A DNA stretch of 64,000 nucleotides, from positions 1,734,726 to 1,798,725 of the forward strand of contig LNAC01000349.1 in the NCBI GenBank assembly GCA_002007465.1, read 5' to 3'. The stretch's first letter is position 1; each line of letters begins with the position of its first letter. A model generated the notes under the pieces. The model had not been told where the DNA came from. It made no database searches and worked only from the letters and a program-made list of their open reading frames with translations. Source of the DNA: Ailurus styani (Eukaryota; Chordata; Mammalia; Carnivora; Ailuridae). The position numbers and the translations under genes were made by a program. Below are positions 11,770 to 22,446 of the stretch, piece after piece.

Positions 11770-11890
11770 TTTAAGATTTCTTTTTTTAAAAAATTATTTT
11801 AAGTAGACCCCACATTCATTGTGGGGTTTGAAGTCACGACCCTGAGATCAAGAGTTCCATTCTCCACCTACTGAGCCAGCCGGGTGCCCC
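11770..11890 (-). mobile_element. Diverged CAN-type SINE nested in L1
   Basis: Head on the minus strand: + strand ends 'ctgagccagccgggtgcccc', preceded by 'cacgaccctgagatcaagag'. Shorter and more diverged than the other copies, with no GA-rich body, so it is an older subfamily. Confidence 0.8.
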
Positions 11891-13140
11891 TGTTTTGGCT
11901 ATTCTTGTTTTGACATTTCCATATGAACTTAGGATTGACATCTCAATTTCTGCAAAAAGGACATCTGGGATTTTGATAGGCAATGTGTTGAATCTATACA
12001 TAATTTTTGAAGAACTGCCATCTTAACAATAGTGTCTTCTAATCTATGAACATAGATGTCTTTCCATTTAGGTCTTCCTTAATTTCTTTCAATGATGTTT
12101 TGTAGTTTTCAATGTATAAGTTTTGTACTTATTTTGTTAAATTTATTTCTAGGTATTTTATTCTTTTTGATGTTTGCAAATGAAATTGTTTTCTTTATTT
12201 TTGGAATGTTGTTTGCTAGAATAAAGAAATATAATTGATATTTGTTGATTTTGATTCTTGCATTTATTTATTAGTTGTAGTAGTATTTTATGGATTCCTT
12301 ACTATTTTCTATATACAAGTTATGTTATCTATGAATATAGTTTTTTTTTGTTTCCAGTCTTTATTACTTACATTTCATTTTCTTGTCTAAGTGGCCTGAC
12401 TAGAACACAGTGTTGAACAGAACTAAGAGTAAACATTCTTGTTTTGTTCCTGATCTCAATTACAAAGCATTCATTCTTTAATTATTAAATGTGGTGGCAG
12501 CTGTGGATTTTTGTTGTATATGGACCCTTATCGGGTTGAGAATGTTGTCTTCTATTACCAGTTTTGCTGAGTGTTTTCATCATGAATGAATTTAGGATTT
12601 TGCCAAATGCTTTTCTAGCATCTGTTCAGATGATTGTGTTATCTTTGTCCTTTATTCTGTTGACATGGTATTTTACACTGACTTTTAGATATTGAACTAA
12701 CCTTGTATTCCTGGAATATATCACATTTAACCATGGTATATAATCCCTTTTCTATGTTATTGGATTCTGTTTACAGGTATTTTGTTAAGGATTTTTGAAT
12801 TTATATTTATAAAAGATATTGGCCTGTAGTTTTCTTGTGATGTCTTCATCTGGTTTTGGTATCAGGATAATACTGACCTCATAGAAAAGTTGAAATGTAT
12901 TTCTTTATCTTCTGTGTTGAGTAGGGAAGAGTTTGTGAAGGATTTGCGTTCTTTAATTCTTCAAATTTTGGGTTTGTTTATTTTCTCTATTGCTTTCCTA
13001 GTCTCTATTTCACTTATTTCACTCTAGTCTTTATTATTTCCTTCCCTCTGCTTGCTTTGGGTTTAGTTTTGTTTTCTTTTCCTAGTAACTTAAGGTTGAA
13101 GGTTAGGTTATTGATTTAAGATCTTCCCTCTTTTATTTTT

Positions 13141-13354
13141 ATGTTTAAAGATTTATTTATTTGAGAGAGAAAGAGAGAGAACTTGAGCAGAGAGAGAGAG
13201 ACAGAAGGGAAAGGGAGAGGAGAGAAAGAATCTCAAGTAGACTCTCTGCTGAGTGTGGCCCTGGATGCTAGACTCAATCCCATGACTGTGAGATCACAGG
13301 CTGGGCAGAAATCAAGAGTCAGATGCTTAACCAACTGAGCCACCCAGGTACCCC
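13141..13354 (-). mobile_element. CAN (SINEC) SINE nested in L1
   Basis: 'aaagatttatttatttgaga', a long GA-rich body, then the inverted head ending 'cacccaggtacccc'. Splits the antisense L1. Confidence 0.92.
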
Positions 13355-13613
13355 TCTTTCTTCTTTTTAAATATGGGTATTTTCAGTAGTAAATCCCTCT
13401 GAGCACTGATTTAGCTGCATCCCATACATTTTGGTATATTGTGCTTTCATTTTTATTCTTCCCAGAGTATTTTCTAATTTCCTTGAGATTTCTTCTTTAA
13501 CCTATTGGTAATTTAGGATTGTTTTGGTTAATTTCCATGTACATTTTATTTCCTACATTTCATTCTGTTATTGAGTTCTAATTTCATCACAATTTAATAA
13601 GCTTTGAAAATGT

Positions 13614-13975
13614 GAAGTGGGAATTCTCCAATTTGTTCTTTTCTTTTTTGTTTTTTACCCATCCCCCCACCTACTTCCTCTCTGGCAACCACCGGTTTGT
13701 TCTCTGTATTTGAGTTTGTTTTTTGTCTCTTTTTTCCTTTGTTTGTTCATAACTTTGTTCTTTGTTTTCAAACTTGTTTTGGCTATTCTGCAGCCCTTGG
13801 TTTTCCATATGAATTTTATGATCAGCATGTCAACTTCTAATCAAAAGCAAGGTGAGATTTTGATAGGGATAACAATGAATCTGTAGAATAATTTGGGTAG
13901 CATTGCCATCTTAACAATATTAAGAATTTGACCCATGAACCTGTGATACCTTTCCATTTATTTAAAGGTATAATT
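13614..13975 (-). mobile_element. Second antisense L1 fragment
   Basis: The block 'gagattttgatagggataac' ... 'gccatcttaacaatattaag' repeats the content of about 11965-12040 of the neighbouring L1, so this is a separate fragment of a related copy rather than a continuation. Confidence 0.65.
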
Positions 13976-15109
13976 TTTTAAAAATGTTAAGTAGTATGTG
14001 GAGGCCATGAGGTTAAGTGAACTTGGAGAGAAAAAATACCGCTGTGTGACACACTAGAGAAGTAAAGTCAACTTTAATATAATTTTGCTACTGTTGTATT
14101 GTTGAAGGGTGTAATAGCTCAAGCCCATCCTACTGCAAGGAAGAAAGAGAAGAGGAAGAAAAAGAGGAAGAGAAAGAGAGGAATGAAGGGAAGACGAGAG
14201 AGAGGGACAAAGGTATGGAGGGAGAGCATGCAACATGTATTGACAGGTTAGATAAAGACAGAAAATGTTTATCTCATTTAGTGGCTTGCAGATCTTTCAC
14301 GACCTTAGTGAAATCTTCAGTGGAGCAAACACCCAGCAGCCAGAGCAGAAAAGATTGAGGATTGATAATAATTGTCTTTTTCCTGGCATTTCTCATGAGG
14401 ATTAAAAGATTTAATAAAATTAAATTTCCTAGCAGAGTTCCTGGACATAGCACACTAACAATAAATGTTAAGTGTTATTGTCATTAAAAATGTTATTTTT
14501 ATTTTTATTACTTCAACATATTAAGAATGTTTTTAAGAGGATAATATAATAGATTGTGTCCTTTATGCTTTGCTCCAGAGTCACAAAATCACTAATAATG
14601 GGCAAAATTTAAAGTAAAAATCATGAAAATCTGTTTAAATAAGCTGATCAGGTGAAATTGAGTATAAAAAGACAAAAACAAGAAAAGGAAACTCTAAAAA
14701 AAAAGCATATGTTTGTTTTCTTTTGCATATGTACTGATTATGGAAAATTCAGACAATAATGCAGGAAGAAAGAATAATTTTTCCTTCCTATGAGCTTATA
14801 ATAATAAATTTGTACTTTCCTAATTAAAGAAAAAATATAATGTAGAGGAATTAGGCCTCGGAGAAGAGAAACAGATTCATATAGTAAAAGATCGAATAAT
14901 TAGAAGCTTATCCTAAGATGAAAAGATTAGGAGATTATTTTATTTGGGCCTTAATAAAATAGATACTGAATTGTTGTTTGTGATATTTATGGAGGAGATA
15001 ATAAAATGGCATAGTCATAAAGTAAAACATCAAGATTTTAAAATACCATTTAAAAGTTTTTCAAAACTGGAGTAGGTTAATGAAAAAAAGGCATTGAATC
15101 TCTAGCCAG

Positions 15110-15110
<1 letters not shown>
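13976..15110. other. AT-rich intergenic DNA
   Basis: No gene recognised. A purine-rich tract (about 14139-14225, GGAA/GAGA units) and a MIR end fragment (about 14380-14480) are the only structured parts. Confidence 0.55.

Positions 15111-15159
<49 letters not shown>
15111..15159. repeat. (GT)n microsatellite
   Basis: About 24 uninterrupted GT units, long enough to be length-polymorphic. Confidence 0.97.
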
Positions 15160-15164
<5 letters not shown>

Positions 15165-15309
15165 ATGGGTACAATAAACATAATAGCAAATACTTAAATA
15201 GAACTCTTACTTGGTTTCGGTTGCTGTTCTAGGGTTTTACATATATTTGCTTATTTAATCATTGTGGGAACAAAATGAAATTAAGTCATATTATTATCCA
15301 TTTATAAGT

Positions 15310-15463
15310 AGGTTTGCCAGATTTGGTAAATAAATATAAAGGATGCCCAGTTAAATTTGAATTTTAGATAAACAACAAATATTGCTATATATGGTCAAAA
15401 TATTATTTGTTATTGATCTAAAATTCAAATTTAACAGTGTCCTGTATTTTATCTGGCAAACCT
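15310..15463. mobile_element. Palindromic non-autonomous DNA transposon (MITE-like)
   Basis: Outer ends 'aggtttgccagat' and 'atctggcaaacct' are inverted copies. The inner parts 'aaatttgaattttagataaa' and 'atctaaaattcaaatttaac' also pair, so the whole element is an imperfect palindrome of about 154 bp, close to TA dinucleotides on both sides. This is typical of an ancient MER-type cut-and-paste relic; exact family not assigned. Confidence 0.8.
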
Positions 15464-15914
15464 GTATCTAATAGGTGGGGAAGCTGAAGCTCAGGGATGA
15501 TGGGGTTGGAGCATTCAAACCTCACTGCAAGAACAGAAAGAAAAAACTAAAGAACTACCACTCCTTCATGCTTTCTGTGCTTACCTGTAGAAGAGAGGGA
15601 GCTGGAACCATGTTGTTTGGAGGCCCCTTCCTCTCCTATTGTTCTGTGTCTTTGGGAAGCCGATTGGAGTCATTCATCTATTAATTCAACAAATATTAGT
15701 GGAATGCTAAGTTGGTGCCAGACATTGGCACTGCACCACGAAGATAAACAAGACTGAAGTAGCTCCTGCCCTTTGTGCTGTGGACAGGCTAGTGGGGAAG
15801 ACACAGATTAAATGAGTGTCCACCGCAGGATGAGGGAAATATGCTGGAGAGAAGTTGGGTGCAGCAGGAGCAAGCAGAGGGCCTCCTCATCTGGTTTATG
15901 AGGCTAACATTGAG

Positions 15915-16105
15915 TAGGGTGATGGTTCTCCAGCAGTGCCCCAGACGAGCAACATTGGCTCCACCTTGGAGCTTGTTGGAAATGCAGATTTCCAGGCCTC
16001 CCCAAGACCTACTGAATCAAAAACTCTGGGGGCAGCCCTAACAATTTGTGTTTTAACGAGGCCTCCAGGTGATTCTGACCCATTCTCGGTTCAAGAACCT
16101 CCGCT
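15915..16105. mobile_element. hAT-Charlie-type relic (MER1/MER5-like)
   Basis: Contains 'gaaatgcagatttccaggcc', 'cctactgaatcaaaaactct' and 'aggtgattctgacc' in the order shared by MER1/MER5-type elements. Confidence 0.7.
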
Positions 16106-18570
16106 ATAGGGCATTAACCCCCAGGGATGGTGAAGACACTCAAAACATCTCTGGCTTATCTCTCCCCATGAGATGGGGTGCCATCTCCTCAGTCATGGAC
16201 AGCAGGTTAGGAAAGCAGAGCTGCTGGCTCCTTGCTCCATTCCAGTAAAACAAGGATAATTAGACAGACTCAGGTATATAAATGTCCTATTTTGAGTTGT
16301 TCTTTCCCTTAAATGGGAAAAAAGTGGGAGTTATTTATTCTCCCAGACTATTAAGCCTTTCCCACATATTCAGAAATAGTTAGAGGTCTTTGACCATTAC
16401 AGTGGGAGCCACAGACTCTTTTATGAGACACTATAATAAGTTATTAATAAGCTGACTTCAGAGAAATCCCTGTTTTCTGTCCCCCTAAATGTCAACACCT
16501 AAAAATGTCAACACCTAAAAAATTTCTAGTGTCCTAGAAATGCCTAGAAGGCCCCTATATTTTACTTTTCTTCCTTTCTAACTCCATTCATGGACTTATT
16601 TGTATAAAGCTCTTTGAGATCTGACATCTGCGCATTTTTCCACCCTTATAGCTTGCTGGTTTTTAACACATGGCTATTGGCATCACTTTCAGCTGACTGA
16701 CTCCTCATGGTTTTTATTTTTCATTCTGCCAAGTCACTGCAGACTCTGCCTAGGCTTAGGCCACTTTCTTTTTTGGACTGCCTCATGGACTTCAAGTCAT
16801 CCTTCAAGATTTGGCTCTTAAATCTTGTAGTCTCATTTCCATTTGTTCAGTGTTTCATTCATTCATCAAATATTTGTCGGGCTACAACTCTGTGCCCAAT
16901 AATTTTTTAGGCATTGGGTATACAGCAATAAATAAAACAAATTCCTTCCCTCATGGAGCTTACCTGCTAGTAGTGGGATGAAATAGGCAGCAAGTAAATA
17001 GATCATTAAAATATGTGGTATGTCACTGTAGGAGTCTGCTTATATGAAATACAAAAACAGGCAAAATCAGCCTTTGCTGTTAGAAGTTAGAATAATGCTT
17101 ACCCTTGGAGTGTGAAAAGGGAATTGTGCTAGGAGAGAGCACAAGGAGTGTCTGGAGGGGTTGGTAATATTCTGTTTATTGGTCTGGGTGCTGTTTACAT
17201 GGTTGTATTTAGTTTGTGAAAACTGAGCTGGACACTTGCATGAGCTTTTTTGCGTGTATATTATATTTCAATATAAAGAAAATATGTAGTATATCAGATG
17301 GTGAAGAGTCGTATAATGAAAAATAAAGCAGGGAAGACAGATTGGAAAAAAGAGAGTGGAGGGGGGAGGAAAGAAGGGTTGTGATTTTACATAGGCTGTC
17401 CAGATAAAGCCTTACTGAAGGCTAAATTTTAGCAAGGATTTGTAGGAGGTAAGGGAGCCAGGCCTTGGGATGGGCAAGGGCTGGTGGATTTGAGGAACTA
17501 GCAAGGAGGCTACTGGCTGGAATGGATAGAATATGAGGAGAGTGTAAGAGATCGTATCAGAAAGATAGCAGGAGGCTGGAATGCATGGTGCCTTGTTGAC
17601 CACCATAAGGGTTTTGACTTTTGCTCATACTATGAGAAGAGATGGAAAGGTATTGCAAAGTTTTCAACGGAGAAGTAAAATGACCTGACTTATAATTTAA
17701 AGTGTATTTCTGGCCACTTTTGAGAGAACACCCAAGAGAGACAAGGGTGAGAGGAGTGTGACCAGTTGGGAGATTGTTAGAATAACCCAGGTAAAAAAGA
17801 TGATGACTTGTCGAAGATGGTAGTAGTGGAATTGGTGAGAAGAGAGTGGGTTATACACATATTTTTGAAAGCAGGATTTGTTGACAGATTAGATGATGGG
17901 TGTGTGGGGAAAGAGAGAAGTTAATGATGACTAAGGCTTTTGCCTGGAGCAACTGGGAGAATGGACTCACCATTTATTCTGATCAGGAAGTCTGGAATTT
18001 GGTTTGGAATCTGTTAAGTTAGAGATGCCCATTTCAGACGATTGAGGGACCATGTTGAGTTGAAGGTTGGAGTATGAAATTGGAAAGAAGTCCAGGCTTG
18101 AAGCATAAAATTGAGAATTGTTAACCTATAGATGGTATTTCAAATTATAAGATTAGATGGGCTTACAAGGGAGCAGTCATAGATGGAAAAGAGTAGAGGT
18201 CCAGGGACTGAACCTTGGGAACCCCCACCCCCAACATGTATAGATCAGGCAGATGAAGAGAAACCAGCAAAGGAAAATGAGAAGGAAAGGTCAGTAAAAT
18301 AGGAGGGAAACTAGGAATGTGTTGTCACCTGGAAGCCAAATGAAGGAAATGTTTCAGGGAGGAGGAGTGATCACTTGTGTCAAAAGCTGCATACAAGTCA
18401 ATAGGAGGACGACTAAGAATAGATCATCTGAGAGAAGGAACATGGGTAGCTTTGGAGGGCTAAGAATAGATCACTAGAGAGGTAGCACAGAGAATACTTT
18501 GCTTCAGAGGGGAGGAGCAGAGAAATGTGTGTTAACTGAGAAAGTTATAGGGTTTCACTTTTTCTTTTTC

Positions 18571-18762
18571 TTTTTTTAAAGATTTTATTTATTTATTTGA
18601 CAGAGAGAGATACAGCAAGAGAGGGAACACAAGCAGGGGGAGTGGGAGAGGGAGAAGAAGCAGGCTCCCCTCAGAGCAGGGAGCGGAGCTTGATTTCAGG
18701 GTCCTGGGATCATAACCTGAGCCGAAGGCAGACGCTTAATGACTGGGCCACGCAGGTGCCCC
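18571..18762 (-). mobile_element. CAN (SINEC) SINE
   Basis: 'aaagattttatttatttatt', GA-rich body, 'ggtcctgggatcataacctg', ending 'acgcaggtgcccc' with one substitution in the head. Confidence 0.92.
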
Positions 18763-20067
18763 TCACTTCTTCTTTTATTAGAGGAGAGGAATAATAGCAT
18801 GTTTGCATGTTTATAATGAACAAATGGAGAGGGTAAAGTTGATGTAGGAGAGGGGGAAGAACTACTCAGGAGTGTCTCTCAGTAGGCAGAGGGATGGGGT
18901 CTATGCACATGTAGAAGGGTTTGCCAAGGTAAGGTTATGTAAAAGGGGTAAGGCAGAGTACGTGGGCACTGACGAGAAAAGTGAATAGTGTGGTAGTGGG
19001 AGCTTGTAGCAATTCTCTTCTGCTTGCTTCTAATTTTCTTAGTGAAATAGGAGGCAAGTTATCAGCTGAATATGAAGCTAAGGATGATGGTATTGGAAGT
19101 GTGAGGAGAAAGAATGAATAGTTATCTAGGAGAGGAGACGAGAATAACTAAAAAGAAACTTAATGGGTTTCCTGGGCAGCACAGAAGATATGTTTGAGGT
19201 TTATGTTAGTAAATTTAAAGTGAGAATACTTAGCATGGTTGTGTGTTTTTCTCCAGACACATTCAATTGCTTTTGTGTGGGCACAGAATGCGAGGAGAGT
19301 AGGGTTATCCAGATATTGGGGTTTTGCCATGCAGGTATGACAAAGGAAGACAGATATGTGCTAGCAAGTGATGATAAGTTGAGCTGGAAAGGGTAAGGGA
19401 AGTGAGGCAGGGGAAAAGATATGAGAAAGTGATAGGATCACTGGGTTCCAAGTCCTAATGGCAGCCAAAGCACTTTTAGAGTCAGGTACTGGAGATCGTG
19501 AGCAGGAGGGGTAGAAGGTAATGGTTGGAGAGTTTCAGTGCTTGAAATTGAGATAATAGAAAGGTTTTGGTTATTGCTAATGACAAAATCTAAGCTCTAA
19601 CCATGGAGAGGGTGGCTAAGGTAAAATGGGAAACAGGGTGCTTGGAGGAAAGAATGTCCAGGTCCAGAGAAGGTTGATCATACGTGGGTCGATCATACAT
19701 GAGATAGTGATACCAAGAATTATGAGAGAAGCAATGTTGGATAGCCTGGCAAGGCCAGCAGCTAAAATCAAGGAATGGTGGTGGGAGCAGTAGAAGACTG
19801 TAACATGGAATGGTAGTGAATAGAAAAATCTAATGAGATGAGATTTTAAGCTAGAATTTGCAGAGAGGAGAGAGAGAAAATGACCTGGAAGCCATAATGA
19901 GGAGGAATTCACTTATGTCATGTGTATGAAGGAAGTCTGCATATGGGTTGATTTTTTTTTCTTTTACAAATATAGTGTAGTATTGTCAATGTATTTTCTC
20001 TTCCTTATGATTTTCTCAATGACATTTTCTTTACTTTAACTCACTGTATTGAAAGAATAAAGTATGT

Positions 20068-20110
20068 AATACAAACAAACAAACAAAAAAAAAAAAAAAG
20101 AAAGAAAAGA
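20068..20110. repeat. A-rich simple repeat
   Basis: 'acaaacaaacaaac' runs into a stretch of A and 'aaagaaaagaaaa'. Confidence 0.85.
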
Positions 20111-20425
20111 AAACCAGCACCACTTGAAAGGGCTTAAGGGAAGAAGTGTCCTCAGAGGAAAGCCAGATTTCAGTTAGAGCAGGAAGGTGAGGGAAATGTT
20201 AACAAAAGTTGAGACTAGAAGGGCTTTGCTGATGATTGATAGCAAGTTCCACAGGACACAGTTGAAGAGGTTCAGAATTTGGGAGTGGGTTGGAAATAGG
20301 GTCAGAAAAAGGAGGGTAAGAGCCATATGGGGCTGAGAGTGAGGATATATTGGGGGTCTTGGTCTTCTTGTCCTGTTAAACATGAATAGGGGAAAAGATA
20401 GGATGAGATTAGATATGGTTGTCTT

Positions 20426-20635
20426 TTTTTTTTTTAAGATTATTTATTTATTTATTTATTTATTTCACAGAGGGAGAGAGATCACAAGGAGGCAGAGAGG
20501 CAGGCAGAGAGAGAGAGGGGGAAGCAGGCTCCCTGCTGAGCAGGGACCCCGATGTGGGCCTCGATCCCAGGACCCTGAGATCATGACCTGAGCCGAAAGC
20601 AGAGGCTTTAACCCACTGAGCCACCCAGGCGCCCT
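20426..20635 (-). mobile_element. Young CAN (SINEC) SINE with a perfect 15-bp target-site duplication
   Basis: The direct repeat 'agatatggttgtctt' stands at 20411-20425 and again at 20636-20650. The body carries 'cagagaggcaggcagaga' and the head ends 'cacccaggcgccct'. The intact duplication and low divergence point to recent insertion. Confidence 0.95.
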
Positions 20636-20890
20636 AGATATGGTTGTCTTAAGATAGACCCTGATGGTAAAGCGGTGAATGTTTTGGAGGGAAGGAGGGT
20701 GAGGGTGTTGTCAGGAACACACAGAGTTCTGAGGTCCCCTCTTCACTCTCTAAGATGAAGGAGTGGAGGCTAGGGTTGAACAGACTCATCTGAAGCATGT
20801 GGCGCTCTGGGAGTCCCTTTTGTTTCTTGTGGGTGATGGTGTGTAAGGTGGAGAAAGAGCAATAAGACAACCATATACAGTAGCTCAGGT

Positions 20891-22040
20891 TGGGCATATT
20901 GCAAGTCAAGGGTACTTCATTACACAGACTCTACTGGGACCGACCCTCCCAGAGGAAGGCAATGTGAGTGCCGTGGAGAAATATACTCTCTACAGCACCT
21001 CAAAGATATCATACTTGTAAACTTTCAACATTGCTGAGATTCATTATTATTCATGTCACAAGGCTGTGAATCCTTCACAAGCAGGAACCATCTCTCTCTT
21101 TTCTGGCCCCTGAAACATAGTAGGCTTTTGGAATAGGTGTTGTTAGCTCTTAACTCCTACGTCTTATCATCAGGGCTCCAGAGGCACAAGATGACTTCTT
21201 ATCTTGATAGGAAATGTGCGACCTCTTTATTCCTTTCCCCAGGTCACATCAGGAGCACCCCCCTTCTTTCTCCCTCTGTGGACTCACAAGCTAATAAACA
21301 GACCCTAACTGGGAGTCGTTCCCTGCAGAGAATACTGAAACATGCTGGGATTTGCTGAGTGGTGACACCAGCTCCTCTTACATGGGTCTCAGTCCTACAA
21401 ACTTAACAGATGCAGTCGTGCAATTTCCAGGCCCTAGGTCTATTTGCCTCTGTTTCCCCCCTCTCTCTGAAAGTTGGTAGGAAATATCCCATCTACTTCC
21501 CTTTTTGCTTCTCTAAGTGTTCCCTAAACAATACTGTTGAACTCATGAGTGAGTAAATCAGAATTTTGCCTCACAAATAAAGAACTACAATGGTGAACGG
21601 GGATTATTTGAATGCTACTGCTCTCAGGGGGAACAGAGAACAGAGAAAATCCATTTTTCTCAACTGTTCTTTCCTGTGAGACTTTCAGAGATGCATTGTA
21701 GCTGAATGCAGGGTTTGCCTGTAGTACAAAACCCCAGCCTACCACATTTTCTTTCTTTTTTATGGAGAGAAAGTATCCCCGTATGTATGACTACTATTTA
21801 GAGATTTGAATAACATCTGCCCAGGGACCAAACTGCTTTGTCTTTAATCCATGGAGCTCCTGTTTTTCTCTTCCGGATCATACTTTTTTCTGGTCTGGGC
21901 ACCTGTCCTAAACAGAGAAAAATCAAGGGGGTAACAGGCCCAGCGTGTTGTATATTGACTGAAACTATAGAGCTCCCCTAGTTTGTCTCTCTTAAGCCTA
22001 AATGTCAAGTCTTGTTTCTTTATCTCTAATTCTGTTTTAT
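20891..22040. other. Intergenic DNA
   Basis: Includes an L2-like 3' end at about 21030-21150 ('aagcaggaaccatctctctc', 'acatagtaggcttttgg'). No exon recognised. Confidence 0.5.
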
Positions 22041-22045
22041 TTAAA

Positions 22046-22199
22046 AGATCTTTTCTTTTCTTTTTCCTTTCCTTTCCTTTTCTTTTCTTTTCTTTTTCTT
22101 TTCTTTCTTCTTTCTTTCTTTCTCCTTTCTTTCTCCTTCCTTCCTTCCTTCCTTCCTTCCTTCCTTCCTTCCTTCCTTCCTTCCTTCCTTCCTTCCTTC

Positions 22200-22264
<65 letters not shown>
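22046..22264. repeat. Polypyrimidine tract (TTTTC)n(TTCC)n(TTTC)n
   Basis: About 220 bases of pure pyrimidine on the + strand, the centre being about sixteen TTCC units (22138-22200) followed by about sixteen TTTC units (22201-22264). It directly abuts the tail side of the minus-strand SINE at 22265, so it is likely an expanded SINE poly-A tail. It generates long meaningless Phe/Leu/Ser and Lys/Glu/Arg frames. Confidence 0.95.
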
Positions 22265-22265
<1 letters not shown>

Positions 22266-22446
22266 GATTTTATCCATTTGAGAGAGAGAGAGAGCTCAAA
22301 TGGGAGCAGGGGGAGCAGCAGCAGCAAAGGGAGAAGCAGACTCCCCACTGAACAGGGTGCCCAATTCTGGGCTTGATCCCAGGACCTGGAGATCATGACC
22401 TGAGCTGAAGGTAGACACTCAACCATCTGAGCCCCCCAGGCACCCC
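22265..22446 (-). mobile_element. CAN (SINEC) SINE
   Basis: 'gattttatccatttgagaga' body start, 'gggcttgatcccaggacc', and head ending 'ccccccaggcacccct'. Its tail has become the pyrimidine tract on its left. Confidence 0.9.

Larger units (their letters stand above)
10310..13600 (-). mobile_element. Old L1 (LINE-1) 3' part, antisense
   Basis: The + strand reads the L1 3' UTR first ('aatataattcacatgccata') and then inverted ORF2 3' sequence such as 'caataaatgatgctgctatg', 'gctgggtcatagggcaacta' and 'gtcctttattctgttgacat'. It is full of stops and interrupted by two CAN SINEs (11770-11890, 13141-13354), so it is a dead ancient copy or several adjacent fragments. Confidence 0.85.
16850..20890 (+). 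repeat. Long ancient interspersed repeat, family uncertain
   Basis: Starts 'ttcattcattcatcaaatat' followed by 'tacagcaataaataaaacaa' and 'ccctcatggagcttacctgc', then about 4 kb of purine-rich blocks such as 'gaggaactagcaaggaggct', 'tgacctgacttataatttaa' and 'gtgtcaaaagctgcatacaa'. The first 0.9 kb lines up block by block with 63085-64000 of this window, showing that it is dispersed and repeated. It contains scattered short open frames but no intact long one. It is interrupted by CAN SINEs at 18571-18762 and 20426-20635. Confidence 0.65.

Noticed and set aside
10310..13975. Possible active LINE-1
   Set aside because: Frames broken by many stops, interrupted by two SINEs, 5' part absent.
19163..19396. 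77-codon open frame with a protein-like look
   Set aside because: Lies inside the long ancient repeat. No other exon, splice sites or family match.
22002..22426. Long Phe/Leu/Ser and Lys/Glu/Arg-rich open frames on both strands
   Set aside because: Pure translation of the TTCC/TTTC tandem repeat and the adjoining SINE.
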